A stretch of 64,000 nt of DNA from BOG-908 sp965198855 (GTDB taxonomy: Bacteria > Pseudomonadota > Alphaproteobacteria > Acetobacterales > Acetobacteraceae). A model generated the notes under the pieces. It was given only the letters and a program-made list of their open reading frames with translations, ran no database searches and had not been told where the DNA came from. Below, piece after piece: positions 9,277 to 18,994 of the stretch; position 1 is the stretch's first letter; each line of letters starts with the position of its first letter. Location: NCBI GenBank assembly GCA_965198855.1, contig CBDAPZ010000001.1:1736001-1800000 (forward strand), in the 5' to 3' direction. A program made the position numbers and the translations under genes.

Positions 9277-9984
9277 TCAATGCTCCCCTTCAGGGTGATC
9301 GGAATGCGCCTCGTCATGACCGTGATCATGCGCCGGCAGCAAAACCGCGGCTGGCTTGCGACGATAGATGCCAAGTTCCTGCACGCCAGCGCCGGTCCGC
9401 AAACTGAGCACCTCGAGCGTATCGACCACGCGACGTTCCTGCTGACGGGTGATGTTCTGCCGGCGTGCAGTATGCCGCTCGCGATGGGTCAGCACGATCG
9501 CGCCCATCATCGCCACCAGCAGGATCAATCCGGAAAGCTGGAACAGAAAAATATATTGCGTGTAGATGACATTGCCGAGGGCACGCGTGTTTTCCACTTG
9601 CGCGGGCATTTGCGAAAGCCGCAAAGCAGGCGCGTCGGTAGCGAATTGCCAACCGAACAAAACGCTCAACAATTCAAAGAACAGGATGGCGCCGACCGTC
9701 GCACCCACCGGGGCATAGCGCTGGAAGCCTTCTCGCAGCGCAGAGAAATCCACATCCAGCATCATGACGACGAACAGGAACAGCACCGCGACTGCGCCGA
9801 CATAGACGATCACCAGGATCATCGCGAGGAACTCCGCCCCGGCGATCAGGAACAGCGCGGCCGCGTTGAAGAACGCCAGGATCAGGAACAGAACGGAATG
9901 CACGGGATTTCGGCTGGTCACCACCATGGCGGCCGAAACCAGCAGAATGATGGAAAAGACCCAAAAGGCGATTTGCGCGATCAT
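9277..9984 (-). CDS. nuoJ: NADH-quinone oxidoreductase subunit J
   Basis: A 235-residue membrane subunit of complex I with five predicted helices; conserved features are the SRNPVHSVLFLIL loop-helix near residue 25 and VIVYVGAVAVLFLFVVMML near residue 60. I use the ATG at 9984, which forms an ATGA overlap with the nuoI stop; the longer frame to 10032 adds a non-conserved extension. The C-terminus ends in a polar His/Asp/Glu-rich tail (AHDHGHDEAHSDH), longer than in E. coli NuoJ and outside the conserved core. Confidence 0.93.
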   Translation of the reverse strand: MIAQIAFWVFSIILLVSAAMVVTSRNPVHSVLFLILAFFNAAALFLIAGAEFLAMILVIVYVGAVAVLFLFVVMMLDVDFSALREGFQRYAPVGATVGAILFFELLSVLFGWQFATDAPALRLSQMPAQVENTRALGNVIYTQYIFLFQLSGLILLVAMMGAIVLTHRERHTARRQNITRQQERRVVDTLEVLSLRTGAGVQELGIYRRKPAAVLLPAHDHGHDEAHSDHPEGEH

Positions 9985-10469
9985 CTGTAGGGCGCATCCA
10001 ATTCGAGCCGTTTGGCAATTTCGGATTCCCAACGGTCGCCGTTTTCCAACAGCTTGTCCTTGTTATACATCAGCTCTTCGCGTGTCTCGGTAGAGAACTC
10101 GAAATTTGGCCCTTCGACGATCGCGTCCACTGGGCAAGCCTCTTCGCACAGCCCGCAATAGATGCATTTCGTCATGTCGATGTCGTAGCGCGTGGTCCGC
10201 CGCGAGCCGTCGTCGCGCGGTTCTGCCTCGATGGTGATGGCATAGGCCGGGCAGATCGCCTCGCAAAGCTTGCAAGCGATGCAACGTTCTTCGCCGTTCG
10301 GATAGCGACGCAGCGCATGCTCGCCCTTGAAGCGCGGACCGATCGGGCCTTTTTCATAAGGGTAGTTGATCGTCACCTTCGGCTTGAAGAAATAGCGCAG
10401 CGTGATCGCCATGCCGGAGAGCAACTCCCACATGACCAGGCGCGTGACGGGTTTGAACGATAGCGGCAT
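9981..10469 (-). CDS. nuoI: NADH-quinone oxidoreductase subunit I
   Basis: A 162-residue peripheral-arm subunit that holds iron-sulfur clusters N6a and N6b. Two ferredoxin motifs are intact: CIACKLCEAICP near residue 60 and CIYCGLCEEACP near residue 99, each followed by the fourth cysteine-proline pair of the other cluster. The short N-terminal segment contains the membrane-associated helix typical of the family. It is 7 bases from nuoH upstream and overlaps nuoJ downstream. Confidence 0.96.
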   Translation of the reverse strand: MPLSFKPVTRLVMWELLSGMAITLRYFFKPKVTINYPYEKGPIGPRFKGEHALRRYPNGEERCIACKLCEAICPAYAITIEAEPRDDGSRRTTRYDIDMTKCIYCGLCEEACPVDAIVEGPNFEFSTETREELMYNKDKLLENGDRWESEIAKRLELDAPYR

Positions 10470-10476
10470 TTTGTCT

Positions 10477-11490
10477 TCAGACCCCGTTATTCGGCAGCCA
10501 GCCGGTCGCTTCGAGAAAACCAGCCGTCAGCACGAGCCAGAGCAGCGAAAGCGGCAAGAACACCTTCCATCCAAGGCGCATCAACTGATCGTAGCGGTAG
10601 CGCGGGAAGGTCGCGCGCACCCAGAAGAAGAAGAACATGATGCAGCAGATCTTGGCGAACAGCCAGAACACCCCGGGTATGAACGTCAGCCCGAACGGCG
10701 CCTGCCATCCGCCGAGAAACAGCACGCTCGCGAACGCCGACATCATGATCATGTTGGTATATTCGCCAAGATAGAACAGCGCGAAAGACATTGCGCTGTA
10801 TTCCACGAAGAATCCCGCCACGATCTCGCTTTCGCCTTCGGGCAGATCAAAGGGAGCGCGATTGGTTTCCGCCAGCATGGACACCAGAAACACCACAAAC
10901 ATCGGAAACAGCGGAAAAGCGAACCACACATGGCTCTGTGCACGTACGATGTCATTCATGTTCAGGCTACCGACGCAGAGCAGGACGGAGACGAGCACAA
11001 ACCCGATCGAGACCTCGTAGCTTACCATTTGCGCGGCCGAGCGCATGGCGCCCAAAAACGCGTATTTGGAGTTGCTCGCCCAGCCTGCGATCACCACGCC
11101 GTAAACGCCCAGCGAGCTCACCGCAAACAGATAGAGAATGCCGACATTGACGTTGGCAGCAGCCCAACCATCGGCGATCGGCATCACCGCCCACGCCATG
11201 CAGGCAAGGATGAACACCAGCATCGGCGCAAACAGAAACAGCATCCGGCTTGCGCCGGCAGGGATGATGGTCTCCTTGGTAAAAACCTTCACCGCGTCTG
11301 CAAAGGGCTGCCAAAGGCCGAAAGGTCCCACCCGGTTTGGGCCCCTGCGCAACTGGAACGCAGCAAGCGCCTTGCGCTCGAAATAGGTCGCATAGGCCAT
11401 GGAAATCAGCACAGGCACCAGGATCGCGAGCGTGATTGCAACAGTGCGGATCAGTATACCGATATCGGTGTCGAAGAAGAAATGATGCAC
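10477..11490 (-). CDS. nuoH: NADH-quinone oxidoreductase subunit H
   Basis: A 337-residue membrane subunit that with NuoB and NuoD forms the quinone pocket. About eight helices are predicted. The motif ATYFERKALAAFQLRRGPNR (residues 34-53), the loop PFADAVKVFTKE and the acidic APFDLPEGESEIVAGF segment near residue 205 are the most conserved parts of the family. The gene is directly downstream of nuoG with a 4-base gap. Confidence 0.96.
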   Translation of the reverse strand: MHHFFFDTDIGILIRTVAITLAILVPVLISMAYATYFERKALAAFQLRRGPNRVGPFGLWQPFADAVKVFTKETIIPAGASRMLFLFAPMLVFILACMAWAVMPIADGWAAANVNVGILYLFAVSSLGVYGVVIAGWASNSKYAFLGAMRSAAQMVSYEVSIGFVLVSVLLCVGSLNMNDIVRAQSHVWFAFPLFPMFVVFLVSMLAETNRAPFDLPEGESEIVAGFFVEYSAMSFALFYLGEYTNMIMMSAFASVLFLGGWQAPFGLTFIPGVFWLFAKICCIMFFFFWVRATFPRYRYDQLMRLGWKVFLPLSLLWLVLTAGFLEATGWLPNNGV

Positions 11491-11494
11491 GCCG

Positions 11495-13549
11495 CTACTC
11501 CGCCGCCATGGCCATTGGCTTGGGGGCGATGCGCGAACATTCGGCCATCGTCAAGCTTGCTCGGCTGATCGCATTGCTCAGGTAGTAATCCGCCACAGCA
11601 GGCACGAACGCCGTATCGCCGACATTCCCGGTGGCCGGGCCATTCATTTCAGACGCACCAAAACGCGCAAGCCCCACGCGGCCGAACACGGGGTTCTGCC
11701 GTTCCATGCGTGCCCGCAGCGCATCCAAATCGTCATAAGGCAACGCGTGGCCGATGGTCGCACTGAAAGCGCGCAGAATGCGCCAATCCTCGCGCGCATC
11801 GCCGGGCGGAAACAAAGCACGATAGCCGCGCTGCACGCGCCCTTCAGTATTCACATAGGTGCCGTCTTTTTCGGTGTAGGCAGACCCAGGCAGCACCACA
11901 TCGGCACGTGCCGCGCCACGATCGCCATGATGCCCCTGGTAGACGACGAAAGTCTCAGCCCCAATCTTCAAGGTATCGAACTCGTCGGCGCCAAGGAGCC
12001 AGAGCAGATCAACGCCACCGCCCATCATACCGGCCAGATCAAGCCCGCCGAGCCCAGGCACAAAGCCAAGATCGAGCGCGCCCACGCGAGACGCCGCGTT
12101 GTGCAGCACATTGAAGCCATGCCAATCGGGCTTCAGCGCACCGGCCGCCTTGGCGATACGCCAGGCCTCCGCCAGAACAGCACCACCATCTGCACCGGTC
12201 AGCGCCCCCTGCCCCACAATGATCATGGGACGCTCAGCAGCAAAGAATGTCTCAGCAAAGCCACCGGCATCTTTCGTGAGCGACGACAAAGCCGCAGGCG
12301 ATTCGCCGATATGCGTAAAGGCATATGTCAGATCACCTGCCGCGCCAACGAGACCAATGGGAAGATGCCCGAACGTCGCAAGATAGCGCTTGCGCAAACG
12401 CGCATTCAGCACCGTCGCTTCATGGCGCGGATTAGTGCCGATGAGAAGAACAGCGTCTGCGGCATCAATCCCGGCGATGGTGCTGTTGAACAGATACAGA
12501 TCGCGCCGGCTCGCATCCAGCTTCGCACCATCCTGGCGGCAATCCAGATTTGCCGAGCCAAGCGAGACACAAAGGTCCTTCAACGCCATCATGCTCTCGG
12601 CATCACAGAGATTGCCGGCCAAGGCGCCAATCTTCGCGCCCGGCAAGTTCTGCAGTTTTGCAGCGATTGCACCAAACGCTTCCTGCCAGGTTGCAGGACG
12701 CAGCTTTCCGTTTTCACGCAGCCAAGGTTTGTCGAGGCGGCGGCGTTTCAGACCATCGACGGAGAAACGCGATTTATCACCGAGCCACTCCTCGTTGATC
12801 TCATCGTTCACGCGCGGCAGGATTCGCAGAACCTCAGGCCCGCGCGCATCGATTCGGATTGGCGTACCTAACGCATCAAGCACATCCACGCTATCGGTCT
12901 TCTGCAATTCCCAAGGCCGCGACACGAACGCATATGGCTTGCTGGTCAGCGCACCGACCGGGCAGATATCGATCAGATTGCCGGAAAGCTCCGATGTGAG
13001 CGCATGCTCCACATAGGTGCCAACCTCCATGTTCTCGCCCCGCGCCGTCGCACCCAGCTCTGGCACGCCCGCGATTTCGGTCGCAAACCGAATACAGCGC
13101 GTGCATTGGATACAGCGCGTCATCACCGTCTTGACCAGCGGGCCGAGGTTCTTGTCCTTCACCGCGCGCTTGTTTTCGGCATAGCGCGAATGGTCCATGC
13201 CATAGGCATAGGACTGGTCCTGCAGATCGCATTCGCCGCCCTGATCGCAGATCGGGCAATCGAGCGGATGGTTGATCAGCAGAAATTCCATCACGCCACG
13301 ACGCGCCTGGCGCACCATCGCAGTGTCGGTTTTCACCACCATGCCTTCGGCCACCGGATAGGCGCAACTCGCAATCGGTTTCGGCGCCTTCTCCACTTCC
13401 ACCAGGCACATCCGGCAATTGCCGGCAACAGAAAGCCGCTCGTGATAGCAGAAGCGCGGAATTTCCTTGCCTGCCAACTCGCACGCCTGCAGCACGGAAC
13501 TTCCAGCTTCGATCTCGATTTCGTTGCCGTCGACAACAAGCTTGACCAT
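11495..13549 (-). CDS. nuoG: NADH-quinone oxidoreductase subunit G
   Basis: A 684-residue peripheral-arm subunit carrying several iron-sulfur clusters. The N-terminal [2Fe-2S] domain shows CYHERLSVAGNCRMC (near residue 34) and a following Cys; the His/Cys-ligated N5 motif is within CPICDQGGECDLQ near residue 98; CIQCTRCIRF and the later IDICPVGAL give the ferredoxin-like clusters. The C-terminal two thirds form the molybdopterin-oxidoreductase-like domain, without obvious cofactor function, as is normal for NuoG. Length is typical of alphaproteobacteria (about 690). Confidence 0.95.
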   Translation of the reverse strand: MVKLVVDGNEIEIEAGSSVLQACELAGKEIPRFCYHERLSVAGNCRMCLVEVEKAPKPIASCAYPVAEGMVVKTDTAMVRQARRGVMEFLLINHPLDCPICDQGGECDLQDQSYAYGMDHSRYAENKRAVKDKNLGPLVKTVMTRCIQCTRCIRFATEIAGVPELGATARGENMEVGTYVEHALTSELSGNLIDICPVGALTSKPYAFVSRPWELQKTDSVDVLDALGTPIRIDARGPEVLRILPRVNDEINEEWLGDKSRFSVDGLKRRRLDKPWLRENGKLRPATWQEAFGAIAAKLQNLPGAKIGALAGNLCDAESMMALKDLCVSLGSANLDCRQDGAKLDASRRDLYLFNSTIAGIDAADAVLLIGTNPRHEATVLNARLRKRYLATFGHLPIGLVGAAGDLTYAFTHIGESPAALSSLTKDAGGFAETFFAAERPMIIVGQGALTGADGGAVLAEAWRIAKAAGALKPDWHGFNVLHNAASRVGALDLGFVPGLGGLDLAGMMGGGVDLLWLLGADEFDTLKIGAETFVVYQGHHGDRGAARADVVLPGSAYTEKDGTYVNTEGRVQRGYRALFPPGDAREDWRILRAFSATIGHALPYDDLDALRARMERQNPVFGRVGLARFGASEMNGPATGNVGDTAFVPAVADYYLSNAISRASLTMAECSRIAPKPMAMAAE

Positions 13550-13554
13550 ACGCT

Positions 13555-14868
13555 CTACTCTGCCGCTATGGGGAGATTGGAGGGGGTAGGCGCGCGCTGA
13601 GTGCCGCGATAATCAGCGATACGCTGCTCGATCACCGGCCGGAAATGACGGATCAGCCCCTGGATCGGCCACGCCGCCGCGTCACCCAACGCACAGATCG
13701 TGTGACCTTCTACCTGGCGTGTCACCTGCTCCAGCATGTCGATTTCCGCAGGCTCCGCACGACCTTCGACCAGGCGATACATCACGCGCATCATCCAGCC
13801 AGTGCCTTCACGGCACGGCGTGCACTGCCCGCAACTCTCGTGCTTGTAGAACTTTGCAAGGCGGGCAATGGCCCTGATCACGTCTGTGGACTGATCCATT
13901 ACGATCACCCCGGCGGTGCCAAGGCCGGATTTCACGTCACGCAACGAATCGAAATCCATCAGGATCGTGTCGCAAGTGGCCTTCGGCATCAGCGGCACCG
14001 ACGAACCGCCAGGGATCACCGCCAACAGATTATCCCAGCCGCCACGCACGCCACCGGCATATTTGTCAATCAACTCGCGCAACGGAATCCCGAGTTCTTC
14101 CTCGACGTTACAAGGCTTATTCACGTGGCCGGATATGCAGAACAGCTTCGTCCCGGCATTCTTGGGCCGGCCAAGTGCCGAAAACCACGCAGCGCCACGA
14201 CGCAGAATGGTCGGTGCCACTGCAATGCTTTCCACGTTGTTCACTGTGGTCGGGCAACCATAAAGCCCAACGGCCGCAGGAAACGGCGGCTTCAGCCGCG
14301 GCATGCCCTTCTTGCCTTCAAGGCTCTCGAGCAAAGCGGTCTCCTCGCCGCAGATATACGCGCCGGCGCCGCGATGCAGATAAAGATCGAAATCCCATCC
14401 GCTGCCGCACGCATTCACGCCGATCAGCCCGGCGTCATAAGCCTCGTCGATGGCTGCCTGAAGATTAAGATGCTCGTTAAAGAACTCGCCACGGATATAG
14501 ATATACGCAGCATGTGCACCCATCGCGAAACTGGCGATCAGACAGCCTTCGATCAGCTTGTGCGGATCGTGTCGCATGATGTCACGATCCTTGCAGGTGC
14601 CAGGCTCGCTTTCATCGGCGTTCACCACCAGATAGGCCGGCCGCCCATCGGAGACTTTCGGCATGAACGACCATTTCATGCCGGTCGGGAATCCCGCACC
14701 GCCGCGGCCGCGCAGCCCGGAATCCTTCATCTCGGTAATGATGGTATCGCGCCCGCGCAGCAGGATGTCGGCAGTATTGTCCCAGTCGCCCCGTGCACGC
14801 GCGCCGGCAAGGCGCCAATCGTGCTGGCCGTAGAGATTGGTAAAGATGCGGTCGCGGTCTTGCAGCAT
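13555..14868 (-). CDS. nuoF: NADH-quinone oxidoreductase subunit F
   Basis: A 437-residue NADH- and FMN-binding subunit, the electron entry point of complex I. The nucleotide loop GLRGRGGAGFPTGMKW lies near residues 52-67, the FMN region ADESEPGTCKDRD follows near residue 84, and the [4Fe-4S] N3 motif ESCGQCTPCREGTGW is near residue 343. All ligands are present. It lies 5 bases after nuoE and 5 bases before nuoG. Confidence 0.97.
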   Translation of the reverse strand: MLQDRDRIFTNLYGQHDWRLAGARARGDWDNTADILLRGRDTIITEMKDSGLRGRGGAGFPTGMKWSFMPKVSDGRPAYLVVNADESEPGTCKDRDIMRHDPHKLIEGCLIASFAMGAHAAYIYIRGEFFNEHLNLQAAIDEAYDAGLIGVNACGSGWDFDLYLHRGAGAYICGEETALLESLEGKKGMPRLKPPFPAAVGLYGCPTTVNNVESIAVAPTILRRGAAWFSALGRPKNAGTKLFCISGHVNKPCNVEEELGIPLRELIDKYAGGVRGGWDNLLAVIPGGSSVPLMPKATCDTILMDFDSLRDVKSGLGTAGVIVMDQSTDVIRAIARLAKFYKHESCGQCTPCREGTGWMMRVMYRLVEGRAEPAEIDMLEQVTRQVEGHTICALGDAAAWPIQGLIRHFRPVIEQRIADYRGTQRAPTPSNLPIAAE

Positions 14869-14873
14869 ACAGA

Positions 14874-15536
14874 CTACTCCGTGACCGTCGTGAGAGTGGT
14901 AGGCCCGCCCTCGGGCGCCGAGGTAATGCGGCCGATCATCGAGCCAGGCTGAGGCGGTGCGTCGCCGCGCTTCAGCGACTCCAACAATGTCTCCGTCAAA
15001 GGACCATCCATGTCCTCATAGAAATCATTGTCGATCTGCAGGATCGGCGCGTTCACGCAGGCGCCCAGGCATTCCACTTCCGACATGGTGAAAAGACCGT
15101 CTTCGCTCGTCTCATGCCAGCCCTTGATGCCCGTCACCTTGCGGCATGCCGCAACCACATCATCCGAGCCGCGCAGCCAGCACGGCGTTGTTGTACACAG
15201 CTGCAAATGGTACTTGCCCACCGGCGTCGTGTTGAACATCAGATAGAAGGTAGCGACTTCATACACACGGATCGGCGGCATTTCGAGCCGCGCTGCCACC
15301 GCATCCATCGCTACCCGCGGCACCCAGGCACTCCCGGTGTCGCGCTTCATCTGCGCCTGCACAATGTAGAGCAGAGGGATCACGCCGCTGGCCTTACGTG
15401 CAGGCGGGTATTTCTTCAGTATAGCGTCGATCTCGCCGTCGCTTTGCTGATCAAAGACAAAATGCGTAGGTTCGTTGCGCACATGATCGGCGGTCGAACC
15501 GTCACCGATGTTATCCGCTGAAAAATGACCGGACAT
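14874..15536 (-). CDS. nuoE: NADH-quinone oxidoreductase subunit E
   Basis: A 220-residue thioredoxin-fold subunit holding the [2Fe-2S] cluster N1a. The four ligands are seen in LCTTTPCWLRG near residue 118 and CLGACVNAP near residue 159. The N-terminus has the expected helical bundle with EIDAILKKYP. Its ATG overlaps the nuoD stop by one base (TGATG), so translation is likely coupled. The C-terminus has the short extension (about 30 residues) common in alphaproteobacteria. Confidence 0.95.
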   Translation of the reverse strand: MSGHFSADNIGDGSTADHVRNEPTHFVFDQQSDGEIDAILKKYPPARKASGVIPLLYIVQAQMKRDTGSAWVPRVAMDAVAARLEMPPIRVYEVATFYLMFNTTPVGKYHLQLCTTTPCWLRGSDDVVAACRKVTGIKGWHETSEDGLFTMSEVECLGACVNAPILQIDNDFYEDMDGPLTETLLESLKRGDAPPQPGSMIGRITSAPEGGPTTLTTVTE

Positions 15537-16786
15537 CAGCGATCCACCTCACCAAAAACCAGATCGATTGAGCCGATCACCGCGACCGCATCAGCAAGCA
15601 TATGCCCTTTGCTCATCACTTCCACTGCCTGCAAATGCGAGAACCCTGTCGGCCGTATCTTACAGCGATAAGGTTTGTTGGTCCCGTCGGACACCAGATA
15701 GACGCCGAACTCACCTTTTGGGCTCTCCGTCGCGGTATACGTCGCGCCCGCCGGCACATGAAACCCTTCAGTGTAGAGCTTGAAGTGATGGATCAGCGCT
15801 TCCATCGAACGCTTCATGTCCTCGCGCCGAGGCGGCGTGAACTTGCGGTCATCCACTTTCACAATGCCGGGCTTCATACGCTCGATGCATTGCCGAATGA
15901 TCTTTACGCTCTCCCGCATCTCGATCATGCGGACGAGGTAGCGATCGTAGCAATCGCCGTTTCGGGCGATCGGCACATCAAATTCAACGCGATCGTACAT
16001 AGCATAAGGCTGCGACTTGCGCAGATCCCAAGGCACACCGCTGGCACGCAGATTCGGCCCTGAAAAACCCCATGCCAGCGCCTGCTCAGCGCTCATGACC
16101 CCGATATCTACGGTTCGCTGCTTCCAGATACGGTTTTCAGTCAGCAGGTTCCACAAATCGTCAATGAACTTCGGAAATTCGTCGCTCCAAGCCCAGATCT
16201 TATCCGTCAGACCCGCCGGCAGGTCACGGCTGACGCCACCATGGCGATAATAGTTCGCGTGCAGCCGTGCGCCTGAAGCTGCCTCGTAAAACTCCATCAG
16301 CTTTTCACGCTCTTCATACGCCCAAAGCGGCGGCGTCAGCGCACCACAATCCATGGCGAACGACGTGATGTTCAACAGATGATTGAGGATACGCGTGATC
16401 TCGTCATACATCGTGCGTATCCACTGCGCCCGTTCCGGCACCTGAATACCCAGCAACTTCTCAGTCGCCATCACGAACGCATGTTCCATGCACATCGGCG
16501 ACACGTAATCGAGCCGGTCAAAATACGGCGTATTCTGCGTGTAGGTGCGGCTTTCGATCAGCTTCTCGGTGCCGCGATGCAAAAGCCCCACATGCGGGTC
16601 TGCACGCTCCACAATCTCGCCATCCATCTCCAGCACCAGGCGAAGCACGCCATGCGCCGCCGGATGCTGTGGGCCGAAATTGATCGCATGGCTATCGATC
16701 TGCACTGTCTTGTAAGCCACAGCCTCGCTCGCAGGCACCGGCAGCGCAGTCTCGCGAATCGGATCTTTTTCGACAGTATCGGTCAT
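15536..16786 (-). CDS. nuoD: NADH-quinone oxidoreductase subunit D
   Basis: A 416-residue 49-kDa-type subunit that lines the quinone site. NFGPQHPAAHGVLRL (residues 36-50) carries the conserved histidines near the quinone headgroup; HVGLLHRGTEKLIE near residue 65 and YCR-like KIRPTGFSHLQAV near the C-terminus are also standard. NuoC and NuoD are separate here, not fused as in E. coli. The start overlaps the nuoC stop (ATGA). Confidence 0.96.
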   Translation of the reverse strand: MTDTVEKDPIRETALPVPASEAVAYKTVQIDSHAINFGPQHPAAHGVLRLVLEMDGEIVERADPHVGLLHRGTEKLIESRTYTQNTPYFDRLDYVSPMCMEHAFVMATEKLLGIQVPERAQWIRTMYDEITRILNHLLNITSFAMDCGALTPPLWAYEEREKLMEFYEAASGARLHANYYRHGGVSRDLPAGLTDKIWAWSDEFPKFIDDLWNLLTENRIWKQRTVDIGVMSAEQALAWGFSGPNLRASGVPWDLRKSQPYAMYDRVEFDVPIARNGDCYDRYLVRMIEMRESVKIIRQCIERMKPGIVKVDDRKFTPPRREDMKRSMEALIHHFKLYTEGFHVPAGATYTATESPKGEFGVYLVSDGTNKPYRCKIRPTGFSHLQAVEVMSKGHMLADAVAVIGSIDLVFGEVDR

Positions 16787-17442
16787 GTCTTGCTCACTTC
16801 GCCGGCGTTGCCTTGCTGCAGAGCAAGGCGTGCCACATGCGCTTTCTCATCGCCCGGCAAGGTCGTCATGCCTTCCCAAGGCGAGGTGAAGTGGAAGTTA
16901 CGGAAATCCTGCGTCAACCGCACAGGCTCATACACAACCTGTTTGCGGTCTTCGTCGTAACGCACTTCCACATACCCGGTCAGCGGAAAATCCTTGCGCA
17001 GCGGATGCCCCTCAAACCCGTAATCCGTCAGAATGCGACGGTGATCGGCCAAGCCCGCGAACAGCACGCCGAACAGATCCCAGCATTCCCGTTCCCACCA
17101 AGTGGCCACTGGCCAGATACCAGAGACGGAGGGCACCGGAGTCGTCTCATCGGTAGTGACGATCAGACGCACGCGATGGTTAAGCGATACGCTCAGTAGA
17201 TTGTACACCACGTCGAAGCGCTCTGCGCGTTCCGGCCAGTCCACACCGCAAAGATCCATCAGTTGCTCGAACTGGAACCGCGGATCATCACGCAGGAGGG
17301 TCATTACCTCAAGCAGTGACTCACGCGTCACGGAGGCGACCAACTCGCCGTTCTGCACGGAAATCTTTGACACGCCCGGCACACCCGCGGAAATCACCGA
17401 GGCAAGTGCGGCCGACTTCTCGGCAACAACAATATCAGCCAC
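16783..17442 (-). CDS. nuoC: NADH-quinone oxidoreductase subunit C
   Basis: A 219-residue 30-kDa-type subunit of the complex I Q-module. The core motif ATWWERECWDLFGVLFAG near residue 120 and the following RILTDYGFEGHPLRKDFPL are unmistakable. I choose the GTG at 17442 (residues VADIVVAEKSAAL), which overlaps the nuoB stop by 8 bases. The longer frame to 17610 would run deep inside nuoB and encodes Arg/Cys-rich sequence unlike NuoC. Expression probably depends on coupling to nuoB. Confidence 0.93.
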   Translation of the reverse strand: MADIVVAEKSAALASVISAGVPGVSKISVQNGELVASVTRESLLEVMTLLRDDPRFQFEQLMDLCGVDWPERAERFDVVYNLLSVSLNHRVRLIVTTDETTPVPSVSGIWPVATWWERECWDLFGVLFAGLADHRRILTDYGFEGHPLRKDFPLTGYVEVRYDEDRKQVVYEPVRLTQDFRNFHFTSPWEGMTTLPGDEKAHVARLALQQGNAGEVSKT

Positions 17443-18010
17443 GAAGAATAGTCCCGGTACGACGGATCTTCTTCTGCAGTTGCATAATGCCGTAAACCAG
17501 CGCCTCCGCCGTTGGCGGGCAACCAGGCACATACACGTCCACTGGAACGATCCGGTCGCAACCGCGCACCACCGAATACGAATAATGGTAATATCCACCA
17601 CCATTCGCACAGCTTCCCATGCTGATCACCCAGCGCGGCTCCGGCATCTGATCGTACACCTTGCGCAAAGCAGGTGCCATCTTGTTGGTCAACGTCCCAG
17701 CCACGATCATTACGTCGCTCTGCCGCGGCGAACCACGTGGAAAAATACCGAATCGATCAAGATCGTAACGCGGCATATACGCGTGGATCATTTCCACCGC
17801 ACAACACGCCAAACCAAATGTCATCGGCCACAAACTGCCGGTGCGCCCCCAATTGATCAGCTTATCAAGCTGAGCAACTACAAAACCCTTGTCGGTGATC
17901 TCGCCGGTTATGCCACGCAGCACCGCATCCTGCGCCTCGCCCGGCGGCAAAGCCTCACGGTTCCAGGCGATATCCTGGCCAGTCGCCAGATCGGTTGCCG
18001 TCACACTCAT
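17435..18010 (-). CDS. nuoB: NADH-quinone oxidoreductase subunit B
   Basis: A 191-residue subunit that binds cluster N2, the last cluster before quinone. FGLACCAVEMIHAYMPRYD near residue 65 gives the tandem cysteine pair; GSCANGGGYYHYSYSVVRG and VPGCPPTAEAL supply the remaining ligands. The start at 18010 (MSVTATDL) is 4 bases from the nuoA stop; the upstream in-frame ATG at 18085 would overlap nuoA by about 70 bases and is rejected. Confidence 0.96.
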   Translation of the reverse strand: MSVTATDLATGQDIAWNREALPPGEAQDAVLRGITGEITDKGFVVAQLDKLINWGRTGSLWPMTFGLACCAVEMIHAYMPRYDLDRFGIFPRGSPRQSDVMIVAGTLTNKMAPALRKVYDQMPEPRWVISMGSCANGGGYYHYSYSVVRGCDRIVPVDVYVPGCPPTAEALVYGIMQLQKKIRRTGTILRG

Positions 18011-18014
18011 CGCC

Positions 18015-18380
18015 CTACTCCCACTCCAGCGCGCCTTTGCACCACTCGTAGATAAAGCCGACGGTAAGCACTGCAAGGAAGCCAATCATCGACCAGAAGC
18101 CAAGCATGCCAATGTGACCAAGGCTGACCGCCCACGGAAACAGAAAAGCCACTTCGAGATCGAAAATGATGAAGAGGATGGCCACCAAATAGTAGCGAAC
18201 ATCAAAACGCCGGCGCGCATCGTCGAACGGCTCGAACCCGCATTCATACGCGGAGACCTTTTCCGCATACGGCTTCTGCCGCGCGGAAAGAATGGACCCG
18301 CCAACCATCGCCGCAGCAATGCCACTGGCGATGACGAGGAAAACAAGAATCGGAAAATAATTGGCCAGAAGTGGCTGCAT
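18015..18380 (-). CDS. nuoA: NADH-quinone oxidoreductase subunit A
   Basis: A 121-residue membrane subunit with three helices, the first gene of the operon. The loop YECGFEPFDDARRRFDVRYY near residue 45 is the diagnostic NuoA sequence. The start at 18380 (MQPLLANYFPIL) matches family length; the longer frame to 18482 lacks similarity and approaches the tRNA-Asp gene. The promoter for the 14 nuo genes and the following birA-coaX-rnj genes should lie between here and 18515, but I could not identify its elements. Confidence 0.95.
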   Translation of the reverse strand: MQPLLANYFPILVFLVIASGIAAAMVGGSILSARQKPYAEKVSAYECGFEPFDDARRRFDVRYYLVAILFIIFDLEVAFLFPWAVSLGHIGMLGFWSMIGFLAVLTVGFIYEWCKGALEWE

Positions 18381-18514
18381 GGCATTCCCAACAGCGTTTG
18401 CGCGCCAGCCTGGATCGGCGACCGCACTGCAACATTCGGGCGGACCATAGACCCCACGCGAGAGGCCGCCAAGGGGGCACACCCAAAAGCCGCGAATGAC
18501 AAAGAAAGGAAAAC

Positions 18515-18591
<77 letters not shown>

Positions 18592-18645
18592 TTTCCAAGC
18601 AGGCGCCGCTTCTACGGTCGCTGCCGGTCATCGTCAACCCTCGCT

Positions 18646-18874
18646 TTTGCGGAGGGGCTAGGCCAGGGTCTCTGCCCCTACACGTCAAGATTGGGACCTC
18701 GTTAAAGGCGAAGCCTTTAAAATCCTTATTTAAAGGGTGGTTCAGGAGAGAGGCCACGCGTTCGATGGCAAAACCCTAGATGGCCCCTCTCCTAAATCAC
18801 CCTTAAGATAAAGGTTCTAAGGACTTGTGTTTAGCAGGGTCCAAGGGCGGAGCCTCTGGCTTAGCCTCTCCGCA
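18646..18874. repeat. Nested inverted repeat between two tRNA genes
   Basis: The outer arms begin TTGCGGAGGGGCTAGGCCAG (from about 18647) and, on the other strand, TTGCGGAGAGGCTAAGCCAG (ending about 18873). Inner arms AAGGGTGGTTCAGGAGAGAG (from 18735) and AAGGGTGATTTAGGAGAGGG face each other around a centre near 18770. This is a degenerate relative of the element at 25955-26077: both contain AAGGTTCTAAGGAC. It fills the space between tRNA-Asp and tRNA-Val; I see no gene here. Confidence 0.65.
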
Positions 18875-18885
18875 AAGCAATGCGC

Positions 18886-18960
18886 TGGTGGGCGGTGACG
18901 GGATCGAACCGCCGGCCAACTCGGTGTAAACGAGCCGCTCTACCTCTGAGCTAACCGCCC
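18886..18960 (-). tRNA. tRNA-Val (TAC)
   Basis: A minus-strand cloverleaf: acceptor GGGCGGT/ACCGCCC, D-arm GCTC...GAGC, anticodon stem-loop GCTCG-TTTACAC-CGAGT with anticodon TAC, and a T-arm GGCGG-TTCGATC-CCGTC with weak last pairs. The CCA end is encoded. Confidence 0.95.
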
Positions 18961-18994
18961 CTAGCATGGGTGATAGCGAAGCCGCGCCCGATGA